NCBI RefSeq assembly: GCF_040807025.1
Contig: NC_090942.1
Span: 82,069,987-82,133,986 of the forward strand
DNA length: 64,000 bases
Direction: 5' to 3'
From: Struthio camelus
Lineage: Eukaryota > Chordata > Aves > Struthioniformes > Struthionidae
Made by a program: the position numbers and the translations under genes. Positions 27,701-42,700 of this stretch are shown here, piece after piece (the first letter of the stretch is position 1; the number at the start of each line of letters is the position of its first letter). The notes under the pieces are model-generated. The model was given only the letters and a program-made list of their open reading frames with translations. It searched no databases and was not told where the DNA came from.

Positions 27701-30700
27701 GCTGTAGATTTAAATTAAAATAGCTGTCCTGTTAATTTAATATTGACTTTAGGAACCAGTACATTTAGAAAGGCATAACACTGATAATGATTTGTATCTT
27801 GAATCTCAAGATATGATAAAGCTAAAAATCCCCCAAAAGAACCATTCAAAGCATTGTTAGTTGTTAAACAATTTGGATGATGAACACAAACACACTCAAA
27901 TATACCAAAATAAATTTAAACTTCTTACTAATAAATGCAAGGACATCTTGAGAAGCAGATGGTGCTTATTGCTTTCTGTATACAAAGGTCAGTTTTCATG
28001 CTCATAAGAGCTCAAACTCAAATTAAATGCTGTTTACCTTTACACACCATAAAAAGGAAAGTGAGAGCCACCTGTCGATTTCTTGATACATTTAAAAAAT
28101 ATATATTTAAAATGCCTTTTGCCTGTATGTTGCAATGACTATTTCAGAAGCTGTAAAAGATGCTGATTCCATGACAGTGAAATTTGCTCCTGGCTTCAGC
28201 TCTGCTCCATAACCTCAACACTTTAAAAGAATATCCTTAAAAATTGTACACTGTATCTAGCCATTGTCCTTGCAAGTCTATACAGAACCTGAAGCAAGAA
28301 AAGCATCTGCCAGTGCCTTGAGAGCACCAACAGACTCCAATTGCTCTGATCAGCCTGGCTCACCTGTGATCCATGAAGATCAACCAAGTATTTTAGGTCT
28401 TCTTGCTAAAGCCTCATCACCCACCTTTCAACCACCAATCCACCCGTCACCTGCAGTCATAGTACAAGGGCAGCCAGAATATTGTGTGAAGCAAATTCTA
28501 GTCTCTAAACTCATTTGTGGGGAGCTTTGCTACCTCATCAACTGGCAGGACGATGGACCAGCTGAAAATGCCTGGGAATTGATGGACAATACATATGCTG
28601 TAGCCAAAAATCAGGGCTTTTTGTGAGCACAGACCTTTGCAAGGGGCAGGGATACACCTTGATAGGAATACAGTTGTTCTCAGGGCTCTGATTACATCAA
28701 CAAGCTGTAGTTGCCCTGGCCAGCCTTTTAGGGCACTCAGGGGCCTGACAACTTGTGAGCTTACTTCCTAAATTCATCTTAGGCTATGTCTATACAATTG
28801 TTGCTGCAGCTGAAACAGGTATATCTGACCTAACTATGAATTGGTTCTCCTAGGACCTGCTGATGGCAAAGTATGTCAGCACAGGTTAGCTGCCTGGGAA
28901 CGCTAGGTGTGCTTTCTAGCCTGCTCTTATCACAGTGGTGGCAGTTTTGGATCCAGATAGTTTAAAGTGAGTGCATGCATGTCATCATGTCCTGGAGCAA
29001 CTGAAAAATGAAGACATGTTCTCAGGGAGAAGCTCAGAAATAGCTGTTCAGTAGCTGTGAAATCTTGTAATTCCTAAGATTTTAAGCAAAGCAGCATTTC
29101 TGCTCTATAGTTTCTCTGTACACGTCATATGTTCCTGCACTGCTCCTCCTGCTACCTGCCTGCCACTGCGTCCTCCTCTATACCTTCCTTGCCACCCTGT
29201 GACTAGAACATTTATTGTAGTATATATTCCTTGTGCTTGCCTATAGAATAATAATTCAGAAGAGCCAGAACTCAGCCGGGTTTGCATAGGTTGCAGGTAA
29301 AGCTGGCAGAACAGAGCAACAGTGAAGGCCGAGAGAGCCCACAAGACCACGTACAAACTTCCTCCCTGGTCTGTGCAAATCAAAGCTGGCGATGCCCTTA
29401 CCAGACTGATGGAGCTGTGTATACTCTCCCAGCTATAGCTATAGCTTATCAGAGGAGTTGGAAAGAAGCTGTGGAGTCGGGAAGGTGTTACCTGTGTTAG
29501 GATAGATGTGCTGGAGACAGGTAAAGGCCAAGTCCTCCCTGCCCCCAAATAAATCCATGCCCCTGCACCTTTTCCTCTAAAGCAGTAGAACAGTTTTTTT
29601 CCTTCTCCCTCTGACATCTTCATACCAGAAATCAGCATGCATTGCCTTCATATTTTGTTCAGGTTGCTACCTCTTTTCTTGAGGCATGCATCGGAATGCA
29701 AGTTCCTTTTGAGATGGTGAGCATTAAAGAAGAAATGGCTTTGTTAATTTCCAGCTGATCTGCAGAATCCCAAAGCTTTTGCTTTATTGACTCTGAGACA
29801 ATAAGGAAAATCCCCTTGCTCCTATAGCCTCTGTGCTGCTAAATATAGCTCTAACTAATGACCTTTTAAAATATACTGGAGAAAAAAAAAGCCTTGAGTT
29901 AGTGCCAAATTCCCTATGAAGAGCAGGAGAAGAGCTGAATATATGGTAACCCATGTGAAAGGCTTTCCCGTTCAAGGCTCACCACCGACCACCGGTGGTT
30001 TGTCTCCAAGTGATTCAAGTCACTTCATGTTTTAGTTTGAGAAACAAGCTGTTTCCTGAAACACAGTGACAAAGTCTACCAGCGTTAAATTGTCAACAAG
30101 TGACTATCAGGTCCCAAGTCTCCCTGAATATTTCTGATTAGATTTCTGGATTACTTATAGGTAGGATAAGTGGATGAGTGTGACTTTAATATTGTTAGCT
30201 TGGGGTGAAAGGTACTTAAAACTTGTAATGTGGCAATTTCTATCTCTCCACCAACTACCTGTCTGGCTTTCTCTCGATCCCGGGTATCCATAATGTGTTT
30301 TGTGATGGATAATTCTCTGTGCTGCAAAGGGGTGAAAATAGGTTGGGATTTTTTACCTCCTTTCAAGTAATTATTTATACCAACAGGGAACTGTTACCTC
30401 TTCTCACTTGCTGGCAGCCATTCAGTTCCTACAGAGTGATAAGGAGGACTTACTAGCTTGTAGAGTTGGTTTACTTTCTCCTATCCTGAAAGAAACACTA
30501 TTCAGCAAATACTGTTTTCCTTATCTGCCATATAGCTGCTCAGTCTAGAGGAGAAAAGTAATTTCCTCTCAAAATACTTGCCTTTCTTTTCCTTGCAATT
30601 TTTACTTTTCTGAAAAAGATACCAGAAACTTACCTCTGATTACCTGTTTGCAGACTTTTCCTTTCTTTTTCTTAAAAAAAAACCAAAATACTTATCAAAG

Positions 30701-33700
30701 GAAAGAGGATTTTCTAAAAATTTCTTATTTGATTTTGGAATCTCACTTAACAGAGATCACACAAAACAGAAGATGGAGGTGCCATGCTTTCCTAAGGGAG
30801 GTCTTGCTATTTCATGATTTTCTCCTTAAGCCTTACGCATACAACCAAAGAAAATGTTTTTTTTTAAAAATATTTTAAGCATCATCCTTAAATCTATTTC
30901 ATGTGCTAACAAATTTAAATTAGCAGTGCTAATGCATTAGATGGTTGATTAACCAGGATTAAAGGTTAAAAGTGAGCACCTCTCTGTGCCCCCATCTCCT
31001 TAAGTATTGCTCCAGTTTGGAGAGTAGATAGTGCAATTGTAAACATGCTTTTGTTGTTAGGGTAGCCAGGGACAAATTCTGTTTAACAGATTAATTGGCT
31101 ACGAGTATGCTCTACTGAAGCCCTCAAACACTTGCAACTGGTAAGCTAACTACAACACTAAGAGCATATATATGTTAAGTACTTTATCAGAGGTGAACTC
31201 TGTCAAGGTCATGTTATAACAAGCTAATTTTCTGCAGAAGACAAGCCTAATGAAAGCTCTTAAAAGGAAAAGTATTAACCATTTCTTCTTTTGAGTTTTG
31301 CATCAAATTGATACCATTCCTAGCAAAGACTATTTCTGCGTGTGTTTTTTGTGTTTATGATGTACTGCAGATAAGTGTTCTTGCAGTGCTGATATATGAG
31401 ACACTTGTTACAATGTTATCTCTTGAACAACAAAAAAGGATGGAGGAGGAGGGAACAAACTTATAAACTGGAAGACAGATAGGAACCTTGGCAACACGGT
31501 ACAAATAGTTGCTTCGTGGCCTTTTGGGCTTGCCAAACTTAATCGTCTCTAAAAAAGCGTGTTTTAAGGGAGGGAGAACACTCCTAGAAAAATACGAGTC
31601 CTATAGTGAAAGAAAATCAACATAAAATATGACAGCAATTCTTAATAGCGTTTAGACACTCTGATTGGGGTCATTGATGTAATCAACACAACCAGACATG
31701 TCTTTGCCCTGCTCTCCTCCTTCCTCAAAACTGAGCTGCTGTGACTTACTTTGTTATAAAAAAAGCCCTTTAGTTAGATAACTGTGAATGGCTCAGTTAT
31801 GTCTCCAGTTAAAATTATAACAAAAATATTTTTGTGAATCTTTTAGATAATATTTTTGTCCTATCTATTGTTTGCTCTAGCAAGACGTGAAGGCAAAATG
31901 TTCTGTTCTACTAACACACTGGAAGAGAAGAAATTCACTTGCTTCAGTTGGAATTAAATCACAAGGCGAAGAAAATAGACTGAGGGTAACATGTTCGAGT
32001 AAATCTGTGTGCAGTAACAGCCATCTGAGCTTAGACTTTTTCCTTGATGACAGACAACTGAGTTGTCCAGTGGAAACTATGATAGCTTTAAGACAACCTG
32101 CTTTTATGGAGAATAAGTGAGTTTTGCCAACTAAAAGTTCTTTGAGGGGATCCATAGGGGCGGGTTGCTTTTTCTTTTAAAAGGCTATTTTGGGAGAGGC
32201 TTATTAAGGATGGCATGTCCCTTTTTCCATGACAGAAAAATGCACACTAGTCTCTTTCCTGAGACTTTGTTCTAAATGGGATTGTACTGTCTTATGTTCA
32301 ATAGCCTTATGCTTCTATAAAACATTCCTGCTAGTTTGAAAAATACCTCATTCCCGTTGCTTTTGTATTTTTGGTATCCAGAGGAGTCGCTGACTAAGTG
32401 ATCTGGTGAAAATAAGGGAAGAAGAGGTTGCCCATATGCCTTCTAGGCAAGTTTTGATGTCTCACAGTTCTCACATAGTTCTCTTTCCAGTCTTTTGAGG
32501 CTTGATGTTCTGTTGAAAGGTCTTGTACTTGGACGTATGCGATCATGCACAAATTACAGTTGGTTGGAAATTTTGGTAAAGGAATGATTTTTCTGTTAAA
32601 AATACTAGTATGTTAAAATTAGAAAGTAGTCTGGGAATGTGTTGGTTTCAGCAGAACTGGAGAAGGAGACTAGACAGGTTTCTGGTGGAAGTTTGCCTAG
32701 CTTTGGACTCTGCTAACTGGCAGCCTGCCCGGCAGGGAATTTGGGCATATCTGACATTCTGTTTTGCCTCAGAGCAAAATATTTTCAGGGTCTTGAACAT
32801 TTCAACCAAAGGAAAATTCCAGATCACACTTGGGTATAGTGAGGATATCTGTTTTCAGGTTTTTCTCTTCAGCTAGATCTAGGTTGCAGCCAAGCAAGTC
32901 TGATAGCCCAATTTCATATAATATCAAGTTGTCCAGCTGGCTCCAGTCAGAAGGCAATTGAAAAGAACCCAGCATATGTCTGTTCAGTTTTAAACCTTAC
33001 AAATGTTGAGGTTTCTTTCATGGATTTTTTTTTAGTTATTTGCTCTCTGTAGATGTGACTGCTGATATTTTGAATGCTTGAAATGTATAATACTGTTTCC
33101 CTGCCTCACATAAACCTCTTTCACACGCTGTTCCTCTCCATCATGAATCCAAAGCTGTTTGCATTGCATTGCTATATTTTGCTGGGAGCTCTTAAGTCAG
33201 TCTGGGCTTTGGTCATACTTTATACACCTGATCTTGCCTCAAGGGTGCACCAGTATTTGGATCAGGGAATATCCAAAAGCTGTATATCTTAGATACCCTG
33301 TCTTGTACCACTGGAACATTAAGGAAGCATTTGACCAGAGAAGTAGAAAAGCTGAAGATATTATTTGGTCTGATCATTGCTGCTGAAAAGACAAATATGA
33401 AACAAGGAGAAAAGCTCTAATCTAGACAAGCAATTCCATTTCTGTTCATCCTTAAACACCTGGAATAAAGAGCTGATAAAAGTAATACAAAGTGGACAGA
33501 GAGGGAGTGTGACTCTTTACAGGCTGAGAAGGTAAAGAACGCAGAGAAGAACAGAAAAATGTGCTACTGCATACACCCAGTGGTCCATCTAGCTCAACAC
33601 CTTGCATGGCAAGTGACAAGAGGAGATACTGTTTAGGAGGAGCACATGAGTTTGGGTACTTTTTGCGTCCTTTCCCTTCATACTTCCCCAGTCTCCAGAA

Positions 33701-36700
33701 CTGCCCTATTAAGACTCTTAATAGGTACATCCCTGCTGCACCCTCTTTTTATTTATTTATTGACTTGTTTGCATGAATTTGACTAATCCCTTTTCAAACT
33801 GCCACTACTTTCTGCCTCCACAACCTCCTATGTTAGCAAGATCCAGAAGTTCATTATCCACTGATAAAAGAAGGACTTTCTTTTATCTGTTTTAAACTGA
33901 TCTTCTACTAGTTTTGCTGTTTGCCTCCTCTTTCTCATATTCTGGGATTTGGTGAATCACTTCCTGATTCAGCTTACCTGCCACTTTGGTATGTATGTGC
34001 CAGAAGATGTGAAAAAGAGGTGGGAGTAGCAAAAGGAAGATAAAATATGGAAAAAGTAGAAAGAATAAGCCAAATAAATAGAAAACAAAGGAATCAAGGA
34101 GAGCAGTAGACATAAAAGAACAGAATTCAGGTCAGCAAATGCAAGACTGAATAGATCTGGGGAAGTAAGATACATGGCAAAAAGGAAAAGGGGCTTCTAT
34201 TCACCTTTCCTTCACAAGTTTAAATATAGCATGTCATCACCTTTACTGTGAAAGAAAAAAAAAAGTTGATTCCACAGCAAAAGGTTACAAATGTGTTGCA
34301 TTTTGCTGGTGTAGCCCCCGGATGCCAGGATTTAATTTTAACTTGCAGTAACACCTAGCTTTTCTTTCAAGGATATCAAAAGCCAAATAATTTTTCCAAA
34401 AAATTAAGAAATCAATTCAGAAATTGATCATGGAGACTTAGTAGCTCAGCTTTTAGTTTCTTCATCAAAATACCATTCCATTAAATATATTTTGAGGATG
34501 AAACTTCCACAACTTTCTTTAGTACCATCAGATATATCAGCTTTCCCAAGAGAGGACATTCCACATACAGTCTGGACACATTGCTTCCATATTTTTATTT
34601 CCTTGCCATGAATCCCTTCTTGTATTTTATAACTAGGTCTCATAATCTGATACGCACTGCTACTTCAGAATTATCTAATTTTTAGTCATTGCTTGAAACT
34701 TTTGCCGATTAACTTTTAACTACTGCTGCTTTGAGAACCTAAACTAAATATTTCTCAAGGTTTGCTGGAGTTTTAAAATGCTTCATGTTGAATCAGACAG
34801 TGTCAGCAGTACATTTGACTATTTTACTATTTACTAAAAAAAAAGCCCAAAAAACAGAGCTTTTGGGAAAACACTATTTGCTCATTCACCTCAACTCCAG
34901 TGAATAGTTTTGGCTAGGGGGAGAAAAGAGAGAAGGAAGAGTTTGAAAAAGTCAAACTATTTCATTTCCATGTTTTCAAAACAAAATATTGTCTTTCCAA
35001 TTTGTAAAAACATTAATGTTTTCTGTACTGCGTTTTCAATTTGTAGAAACACTGATGTTTTTTAAAGGATACTTTTATTTTTTCCAAAATTATTGGAATT
35101 ATTGCAATTTTATGTAAGAATTGACTTATCATAATAAGATGCTGAAAAATAAAACAAAACCAGAACACTTGTTTTGGGTTAAATCAAAATAGAATCTTTC
35201 AGCTTTTTTATTTTAAAAACACAAAGTGAAACCATAACAATTTGATTTCTTCAATAAATGAACTAAATCAAAAAATCCATTATTTATCAAGTTCTGCTCA
35301 GGAGTGCTATTCAGAAACTAAGCTGTCCAAGCTATTTGTCTTTGGTCTCTTATTGCCAATATTTCACTGTCTTTCAGATAGGGATAATTATTTCTTGTAT
35401 GTTTTTGAAGTAATTAGCTAATATTTCTAAAGCACCTAGAATGTTTAAAAAGTTAAATACATACTACTATTCTATATCTTTCTTGGCACCTTTGAACTGT
35501 ACATGTCTGAATTATCACAGACTAATTTGAAACAATAGCTATTACCAGTGCTGTTCCAATCACGGCTGTGAGCCACACATCATTCATAAAGACCTCCCAC
35601 TTCAAATGACCTTTCTGAATCAACAGCTCAAAGACATGCGACTTTTAAAACATCTATACCTCTTACTAGTAATGAGCACTTCACATTTTCAAACTATTTA
35701 ACAGCTTGACATATTTGCTGCTCTTTGAAATACACAAAGATTTTAATTTTGCCTTTTCTCTGAGTTTAGCTTACACTAGTCCAGAACTGATAGATTTCAC
35801 GTGTCCATCACAAGCGTCAGAAGCACTGACCTTAGAGAAACCCTTTTTTCTGTGCCCTACCATTCCTAGGGTTTAAGCTTCCTGATTCAGTTCTGTTGAG
35901 TACCTGTATCTTCCACTAATGTCTATGCTTCTTTGTTTGTCCTTATTGCTCTTATCTCCCTTTGTCTTGTTAGCTAGTACATTTGGATGCCCTTTCCTTC
36001 TCTGTACACAGGAATCAAGCTTCCCTTCTGATTCTGTATCAGGCTTGGCACACTAAGCCTTCCTGAAAGAGACCTAATCATTTCTTTAAGCGTTCACAGA
36101 AACTTTTCACTGTATGACAACATGACCTCACAGTCAGTTTTCAGGATTCTGTTACAGTTATTATTGACCTTGACTGTGAGACCGAATAATCAGCAGGTTT
36201 CGGCATGCAGTCTGTGATGTATCTTCATGGAGATGGGAAATTACTACTACCATTTACAGAGTAGATCAGCCTCTTCATAGCACTCACATTAATTAATGTT
36301 CCTTAGCTTCTGTATGAAAAAGAGTGGAAGAGTAAGTTCATTTAATGACACTGTACAAATACATCCAGGATTTAGTTAATATCAGCTTGTTTATCATAAA
36401 GACATCTGAAACACTCTTTCTCTTGAACTTAACAGCATATGTTAATGAGCAATTGTAACACTAATATCAAGGCATTGCTTTTTATTTTACTGGTTTCTGT
36501 AAGAACAGAGGGTATTTCCAAAAAAATACAACAACATTCCATCAATAGCACCATATCAACACCACACTGCAGTATTTGTTTTCACTATAGAAACAAATGG
36601 TCTCACTATAGAAACAACATAAGCCTGTGGGGACGTTAATGATATTCACGGCACAGTCTATTAAAAAATTGAGCTTCTAGAATAGGATGGATTGAATTTC

Positions 36701-39700
36701 TTACATAAATTATGGAAAAAATCATAAATAATTTCAAAAAATGAAAATAAAACTTATGTAGCCTGTGGTTTTATGCCCTGTGGTTATGTTATTCTGTGCC
36801 TAATAAGAAGTAAGCTCTGATCAAAGTTTTTCCTTAAGAACTTTCGTAACATCTCTCTCCTGTAAAGACTCTCTGTTACTGAAGAATATAATTGAGTTCA
36901 CCGTGAAGTGTTTTCATCTCCGGGGGTATTAATTTATCTTTCCTCTACCCAACTGCTTATTTGGACAAAACTTGAGGAAACTTTATATCTCTGACATGTC
37001 TCATCCTCTGTCAATATTCGCTGAAACTTGCCAACTGGCTCAAAAGTCTTTGGGAAGGCACTTTCAGACAGACGCACTCAGACAGTGTGGTTGCACAAAC
37101 CTCATTTCCTTAGGAAAATAGGCTAAAAATTAATGACTGTCCCCATATATTTTTAGCACTGCCCATCTTGGGACTTTACGGGATCCTAAAGATAACTCTG
37201 TTTAATATCAGTGCGTCTCCATTAGCAACTTAACCCCTCCAACATAATCTTCTAGTTAAATATGCAACTCTAAGCAGTTAAAGGAACATCCTACTTAATA
37301 ATAATTCTTGAGTTTCTTCCCTTTAATTCTCCTCAACTTCTAGTACCTGCAGTCAGTCATCATAGTCAAGATATCAGTACAGCACCACTCTGCAGAGAAG
37401 ATATATGTGAAAAGCAGATAGTATAATTCTGAATTAGAACACTTGTCAGTTCAATTGCCATATAAAATGTCCAAATAATTAACTGTTATACTGTCAAGAA
37501 ACACCCTGAATCCAGTAATGATAATAAAAAGGCCCTAAATAACCCTATCCAAAGCATACCATGCCCAGAGCCATGCTTTGATGTCAAGGTCAAAACTAGA
37601 CTCTCAAAAGAAGTCATATGCTTATAATTACTTTGAACTTTAGTTGTTGCTAGCGTTGGTCATATTCCAATCACATCATTGGGAAAAAGAAAATATCTGC
37701 TTGCATTCTAGAGATAATTGTGGGAAGGACAAAAATGGGGATTTGACAGTCCCTTTGAGATAAACAGTTATAAATAATGGGCTATAGGTTCCATTTACTG
37801 ATAAAAACAGAAGCAGGAGAACACTATGCGAGCTTACTTGCTAAATATATTTAGTTTCATTAACTGAGAGCTGCTGCACTGGAAGAATCAAAAGACGTTC
37901 AGGCAAGTGCCCCGTAGTTATCAAAAGGAACCACTAGATCTTTATATTGTGGCTCCTTAATAGCCTTCAAATCAGAAATTGTTTTTCCCCCAAAACGAAA
38001 TATGAACCAGAATGGTGGCTCTTACCTTCTTCAGCTGCATTAATGGAACATGACTGCATCATTTGCTACATGAAGTAGAGCTAAGTAAAGAAATTGAAAA
38101 AGCAAAGTTGGAAGAGAAACAATCCTGTGAGGAAACTGGAGATAGGAGTTCAATAATCTGAACTCTCTTCCTTTTATATTATACACGGTGACATAGACTT
38201 CAGTACAGAGGATCTTTTCTGTAGGAAAAAAAAACCTAAGCTGGGCAGCCACCTTTTTTCAAATATGTTCTTGTTTCTTCTGTACTCTCTTCACAAAATT
38301 AGAATTAAGCAGTATTGTTTAATTTGTTTCATATTTTTATAGGCAGCATATATTTTTAAATGCCTCAGCAATTACTCCTTAGATGAGTTCTTTTCAACAA
38401 ATAACAGGGAATGTGTTTGTGCGTGTGCATGTGTGTCTGTGTGTGAAGGAACTGGGGCAGTTAGTATGAAGGAGGAGAAGGGTAAAGCAAACTTAGGGCA
38501 TGGTTTCATAGGCACCTGAGCCAACACCAGAGTTCTCAGGGGGCAAAACAGGGAGGTCTCATTCATCCCATTCCAGTCTTGGCTCAGGACTGGCTAGCGC
38601 TGTCAGCCCATTCACTGAGATGATGTAACTCCGAAAGACAGCAAAAACTTACCCACTCTCATGTTGGGCTTGCTTTCTTGTGAACTTAATTTATGAGGGC
38701 TACAATGAATGCCAGAAGCAGCACACATTAAGCAGAAGCATGTAGCCAGGAAGGAAAAGGGAAAGTGAGAGAGGGGATTTCCCTCTTCCAGCAGTGGTAA
38801 GCTCTTGTGAAACCATACCTGAGGGAGGCCATCCACTCAACAGAGAGAAAGATAGCATCCCCTAGGAATGATTCAGAGCAATAGCCACTATTCTCCCTGA
38901 GTCACCGTTTGGAGGAGTTGTTTCTCCATAAATAAAAGGGAGCCTGGAAAGCAGGCTTTGTTGCTAGGCAAGGTTTGCATTTGTGAAATGCTCTACAGTC
39001 AAACCAGGTGGTCTGCAGTACTTGCCAGCTGACTTGCAGTGTTATTTTGCAATTATTCTGTACTATGTTATATGAAATGTTAACAGGTGATTATGATCCA
39101 CTAGGAGCACTAAGAAAACAATAATGGACAGTACTTCAAAATGTTGTATGTGTATCCAAAAACTTACTAACTCAGCAGAAGACCTTCCACTTTTTGTTGC
39201 TGAGCTAGCTTTCCACTGGGGTAGAAAGTTGAACTGGCGCTGTGATCCAAGGATATCCCAGGATAACTACAGCTAGCAAGAGCAAATCAAACGGCTAAGA
39301 TGGGTGAGGGCAGGAGAACTGGAGGCAGGTTTTTTAACAATGATCTAAAAAAGATCAGCTCACCCTGTCTCATAGGAGGTTATGGGGTATAAAGAATGGT
39401 CTAAATTTTAAATGAGAACAAGGTCTAACACTCATTAAACAAGTGGTCAAACCGGCACAAAGTAAACTTGAACAGCTGCAAGTTCTCACTTAAAACTTTC
39501 ATAGTGTCACACAATAAGAAAGTGGCAGGCCTGAGAACACAGTCCAAGAGTCCCTCTCATGGGCCTCCCTCTTGTAGTGGACTTGCCTCCTTTCTCAATC
39601 AGCCTATGGTTTCCTACTGACTGCCAGCAAGCCTTCCAGCTGTGCTAAGTCCAACAGTGATGCTGACATCTGTTGACTAAGAACTGGATCGAGACCAACA

Positions 39701-42700
39701 GCTCCTCTGATATCTCCCCATAGGCATTACTTCTTCTTCACTATTGACTTGGACCAGATTCAAACTAGTTGCCTACGGGTGAAAGGTTCCTTCTCCCGTC
39801 ATGAATTCCACGCTCCTTCTTTCTCCTTGCTTCCAGCTGTCCTCCCCATCCCTTCTTCCTCCCAGTGGCTCTCTCTGAGCTTCTTGACCAGTTTCAGCCG
39901 TCCCACAGTTCCAGCTCCTTGTGCCTTGCCAGCCTTCTGATCTCCAAAAGCTACTAGTCCTTGTTTCTTTGCCCTTCCAGCCTAAGTTTGCTTCTTTTTG
40001 TTTTTGATCTACCCTGCTTGTATCCCTTTTATTCCAGTTTCAGCATCACTGGTACAAGTCTCAGTTTCTAAGACGATCCATTCTAGTCTTCTGCCCAGGT
40101 TCTCCTATGTCCGTTTCCTCAGTCCAAATGCTTCCCACCCAGGTTCCCTCTAAACTGCTGGCTTTTAGTTCAGTTGCCTAGCCAACAGCAGCTGAAAAGA
40201 CCAAAATGAGAAGTCGCTGGAGGTTTCAGAGAGATAGCACAGATTGGGCAAGTGGGTTAGATTGCAGTGAGTGAAAAGAACGTCTGAGGTAGTAGTATGG
40301 AGCAATGTTGCTTACTGATATAAAGGGCCAATCAGCCTCAGTGCAAATCGTACTCGGTTGTGCTCTTCCTGGGACCAAGCTGGTGCAGCTAGTGTATCAT
40401 CATGTGACACTGAGAGAAAAGATTACCTTAAGAAGCTACATTTGCCAGGTATCTTCAACAGAGGGCTGCACTATGATGTAGAGAGAGCCTTAGGCTGACA
40501 CAAGGTGCCCTTGTCACTCACTCCCAGGACAAATTATCAAATGAAAGCAAGCAGCTACCTCTTTTCTCTGAACATAAGTAAAATCATAATATTCTCCTAG
40601 TATCCGTCATCACTGATATGTGTGAATGCGTGCGGGTGTACATATAATCTTTTTCTTTCAAAAGGCTCAAGTTACACCATCCTTCTTGTTCTTAGACTCC
40701 AAAAATGTGGCAGAAAAGCTGGTCTATCTCCATCCTTTGGAGATAAATACACCTAAATACATCCCAAAATGCACAAGTGGCCTCCAAAGACCTGGAAGTG
40801 TAACATTCCTTGTTACTACTACGTTCCAGCACTTCAGTTGCATACATTGGATTCTGCTTTTTGTTTATCGTCTTTGCTAACTGATATCTAATTTGAGGTC
40901 AATAATTTTAGTAGCAGAAGAACTGTCTGCCTTCATCCCTTTCCTCTCAGTTCACATACATGTGAACACAGTATTTTAGCCAAATGAGCACAATATTTCA
41001 GACTTGAATGAGCCATTTGCCATTATAATGAGCCTTTTGCAATTAAAATATATACATACATATGTATATGTAGAGAAATGTAAACTCATCACTTGATTAA
41101 GGCTCCACTTACAATTAAATGATTTAACTACGTGGATTTGCCAGGTAACTTCATTACCATACATAACTCATCACCAATTCATAAGTGCAAGAAACTTGTG
41201 TATTGCATTTCTCATTTAGGAGAAAAAATCTGAGGGTTATACCATGGCATCTTGACATGTGGATGGGATTTAAACAAGTGTATAGTTGAGCTTGGAAATC
41301 AAATTCAAGCCTGGTACGCACTTATTTTTCTGGACTGAGGACCGTACGGCCAGCAGCTGAGCCGTAACATATATTGATATCCAATACCTTAAGGTTCTTA
41401 AGGAGCAGCAGGAACTGGTTGGTTAGGATCAATGTATTTGCTATTGCACATCACAGCTGTTTCTGAAGCCATTACCTCCTTCTGTCAGTACAATTCTCTA
41501 CCCTGTTCTTGAGGTTTTCAGAAGGAAATAGTTCACAGTTTTTCCAGCGTAGCTGAAAATTACCTGAATGAGAAGATTTTCAGGATTGGGAGGGAGAATT
41601 CTCAAACAAACCCGTTCACCCCTTGAAACTTTTTTTCAGGAAAGGTCATAAATTTAGCCTGGGATAACTTTATTAAAATAACACAAATTCCAGATTTAAT
41701 TAGGCAAAAATAATTCTCGTCTCTAATATACATGATAAAGTTGCTTAAGAAGCATGTGTTTACTCCCTTAAAAGAAACTTGAGGTATCAGAGACACTATA
41801 AATATTATATGAGATAAGAGCTTATCTTGCTAATTTCAGAATGTAAAAGGAATGTCACATCCAAGAGCACTTGCTCTTCCCTCATTTTGCCTTTTTTTCA
41901 GAAGAGTTAGGTTCTTTGCAGCAGTCCCATTTGGATAGAAACTTCCCACAAGTTTGTAAATGAGTTATGTGGTCCTTGTAGCATATGAAGAATGAAAAGA
42001 CCGCTAAGAAAGCTGCAAATCCAAATCCCCCAGGCTACACAGACAGCTTATTAATATTTCAGCTATATACACAGACTTTTCACTTAAAAGTCAATTTCAG
42101 AATATAAGTACCTATTAAAGGTCAACTTTAGTTTGAGATAAAAATAACACAGATGATGATAACAAATATATTTTATCAAGATTAATAAGTCCTAACCTCA
42201 AATAGGCCTGACTCATGACCATTCATATATTTAAATCTACACAACTTACACCTGTCATGCCTTAGGCATGACTATATACTATAAGCACAGTCCATGAAAC
42301 AGACCCTATCCTGCTGCTTGGTAAGATTTCACAAATCAAAACATCCTTTTACAACAGCCAAAGACAATCTTCAGGGGGAAAGGAAACAAATATTAACGGA
42401 ACAAATACTTTATGCCAAAAAGAAGCATTATTATTCACTTTCAATTTAAATAATTACTGTGTCTTTCTCTGGGCAAATCCTTATTGCAGTAACTGATAGT
42501 GGTTTTTGCAAAATGCTGTCAGGCCTTAGGAAAGTGTACCCGAGATAAAAGAGAATAATCTCAGCATTCTGCCTTTCTTGAGGATCTATATTAATTTTAC
42601 AATAAAAATAAGGACTTTGGGCTCAGTTCTTATTCACTGTAGCCAGTGAAACTTCTGCTTGCTTCAGTGAGAGCACATTCAGACCTTTTCTACAGCTAAT

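Noticed and set aside
28778..28960. TTAGGCTATGTCTATAC as the end of a DNA transposon
   Set aside because: Only one short end-like word was seen, with no matching inverted end or target duplication.
29105..29638. 177-codon minus ORF
   Set aside because: It has no recognisable domain. The hydrophobic part is not flanked by sensible splice sites or a signal peptide, so it is probably chance.
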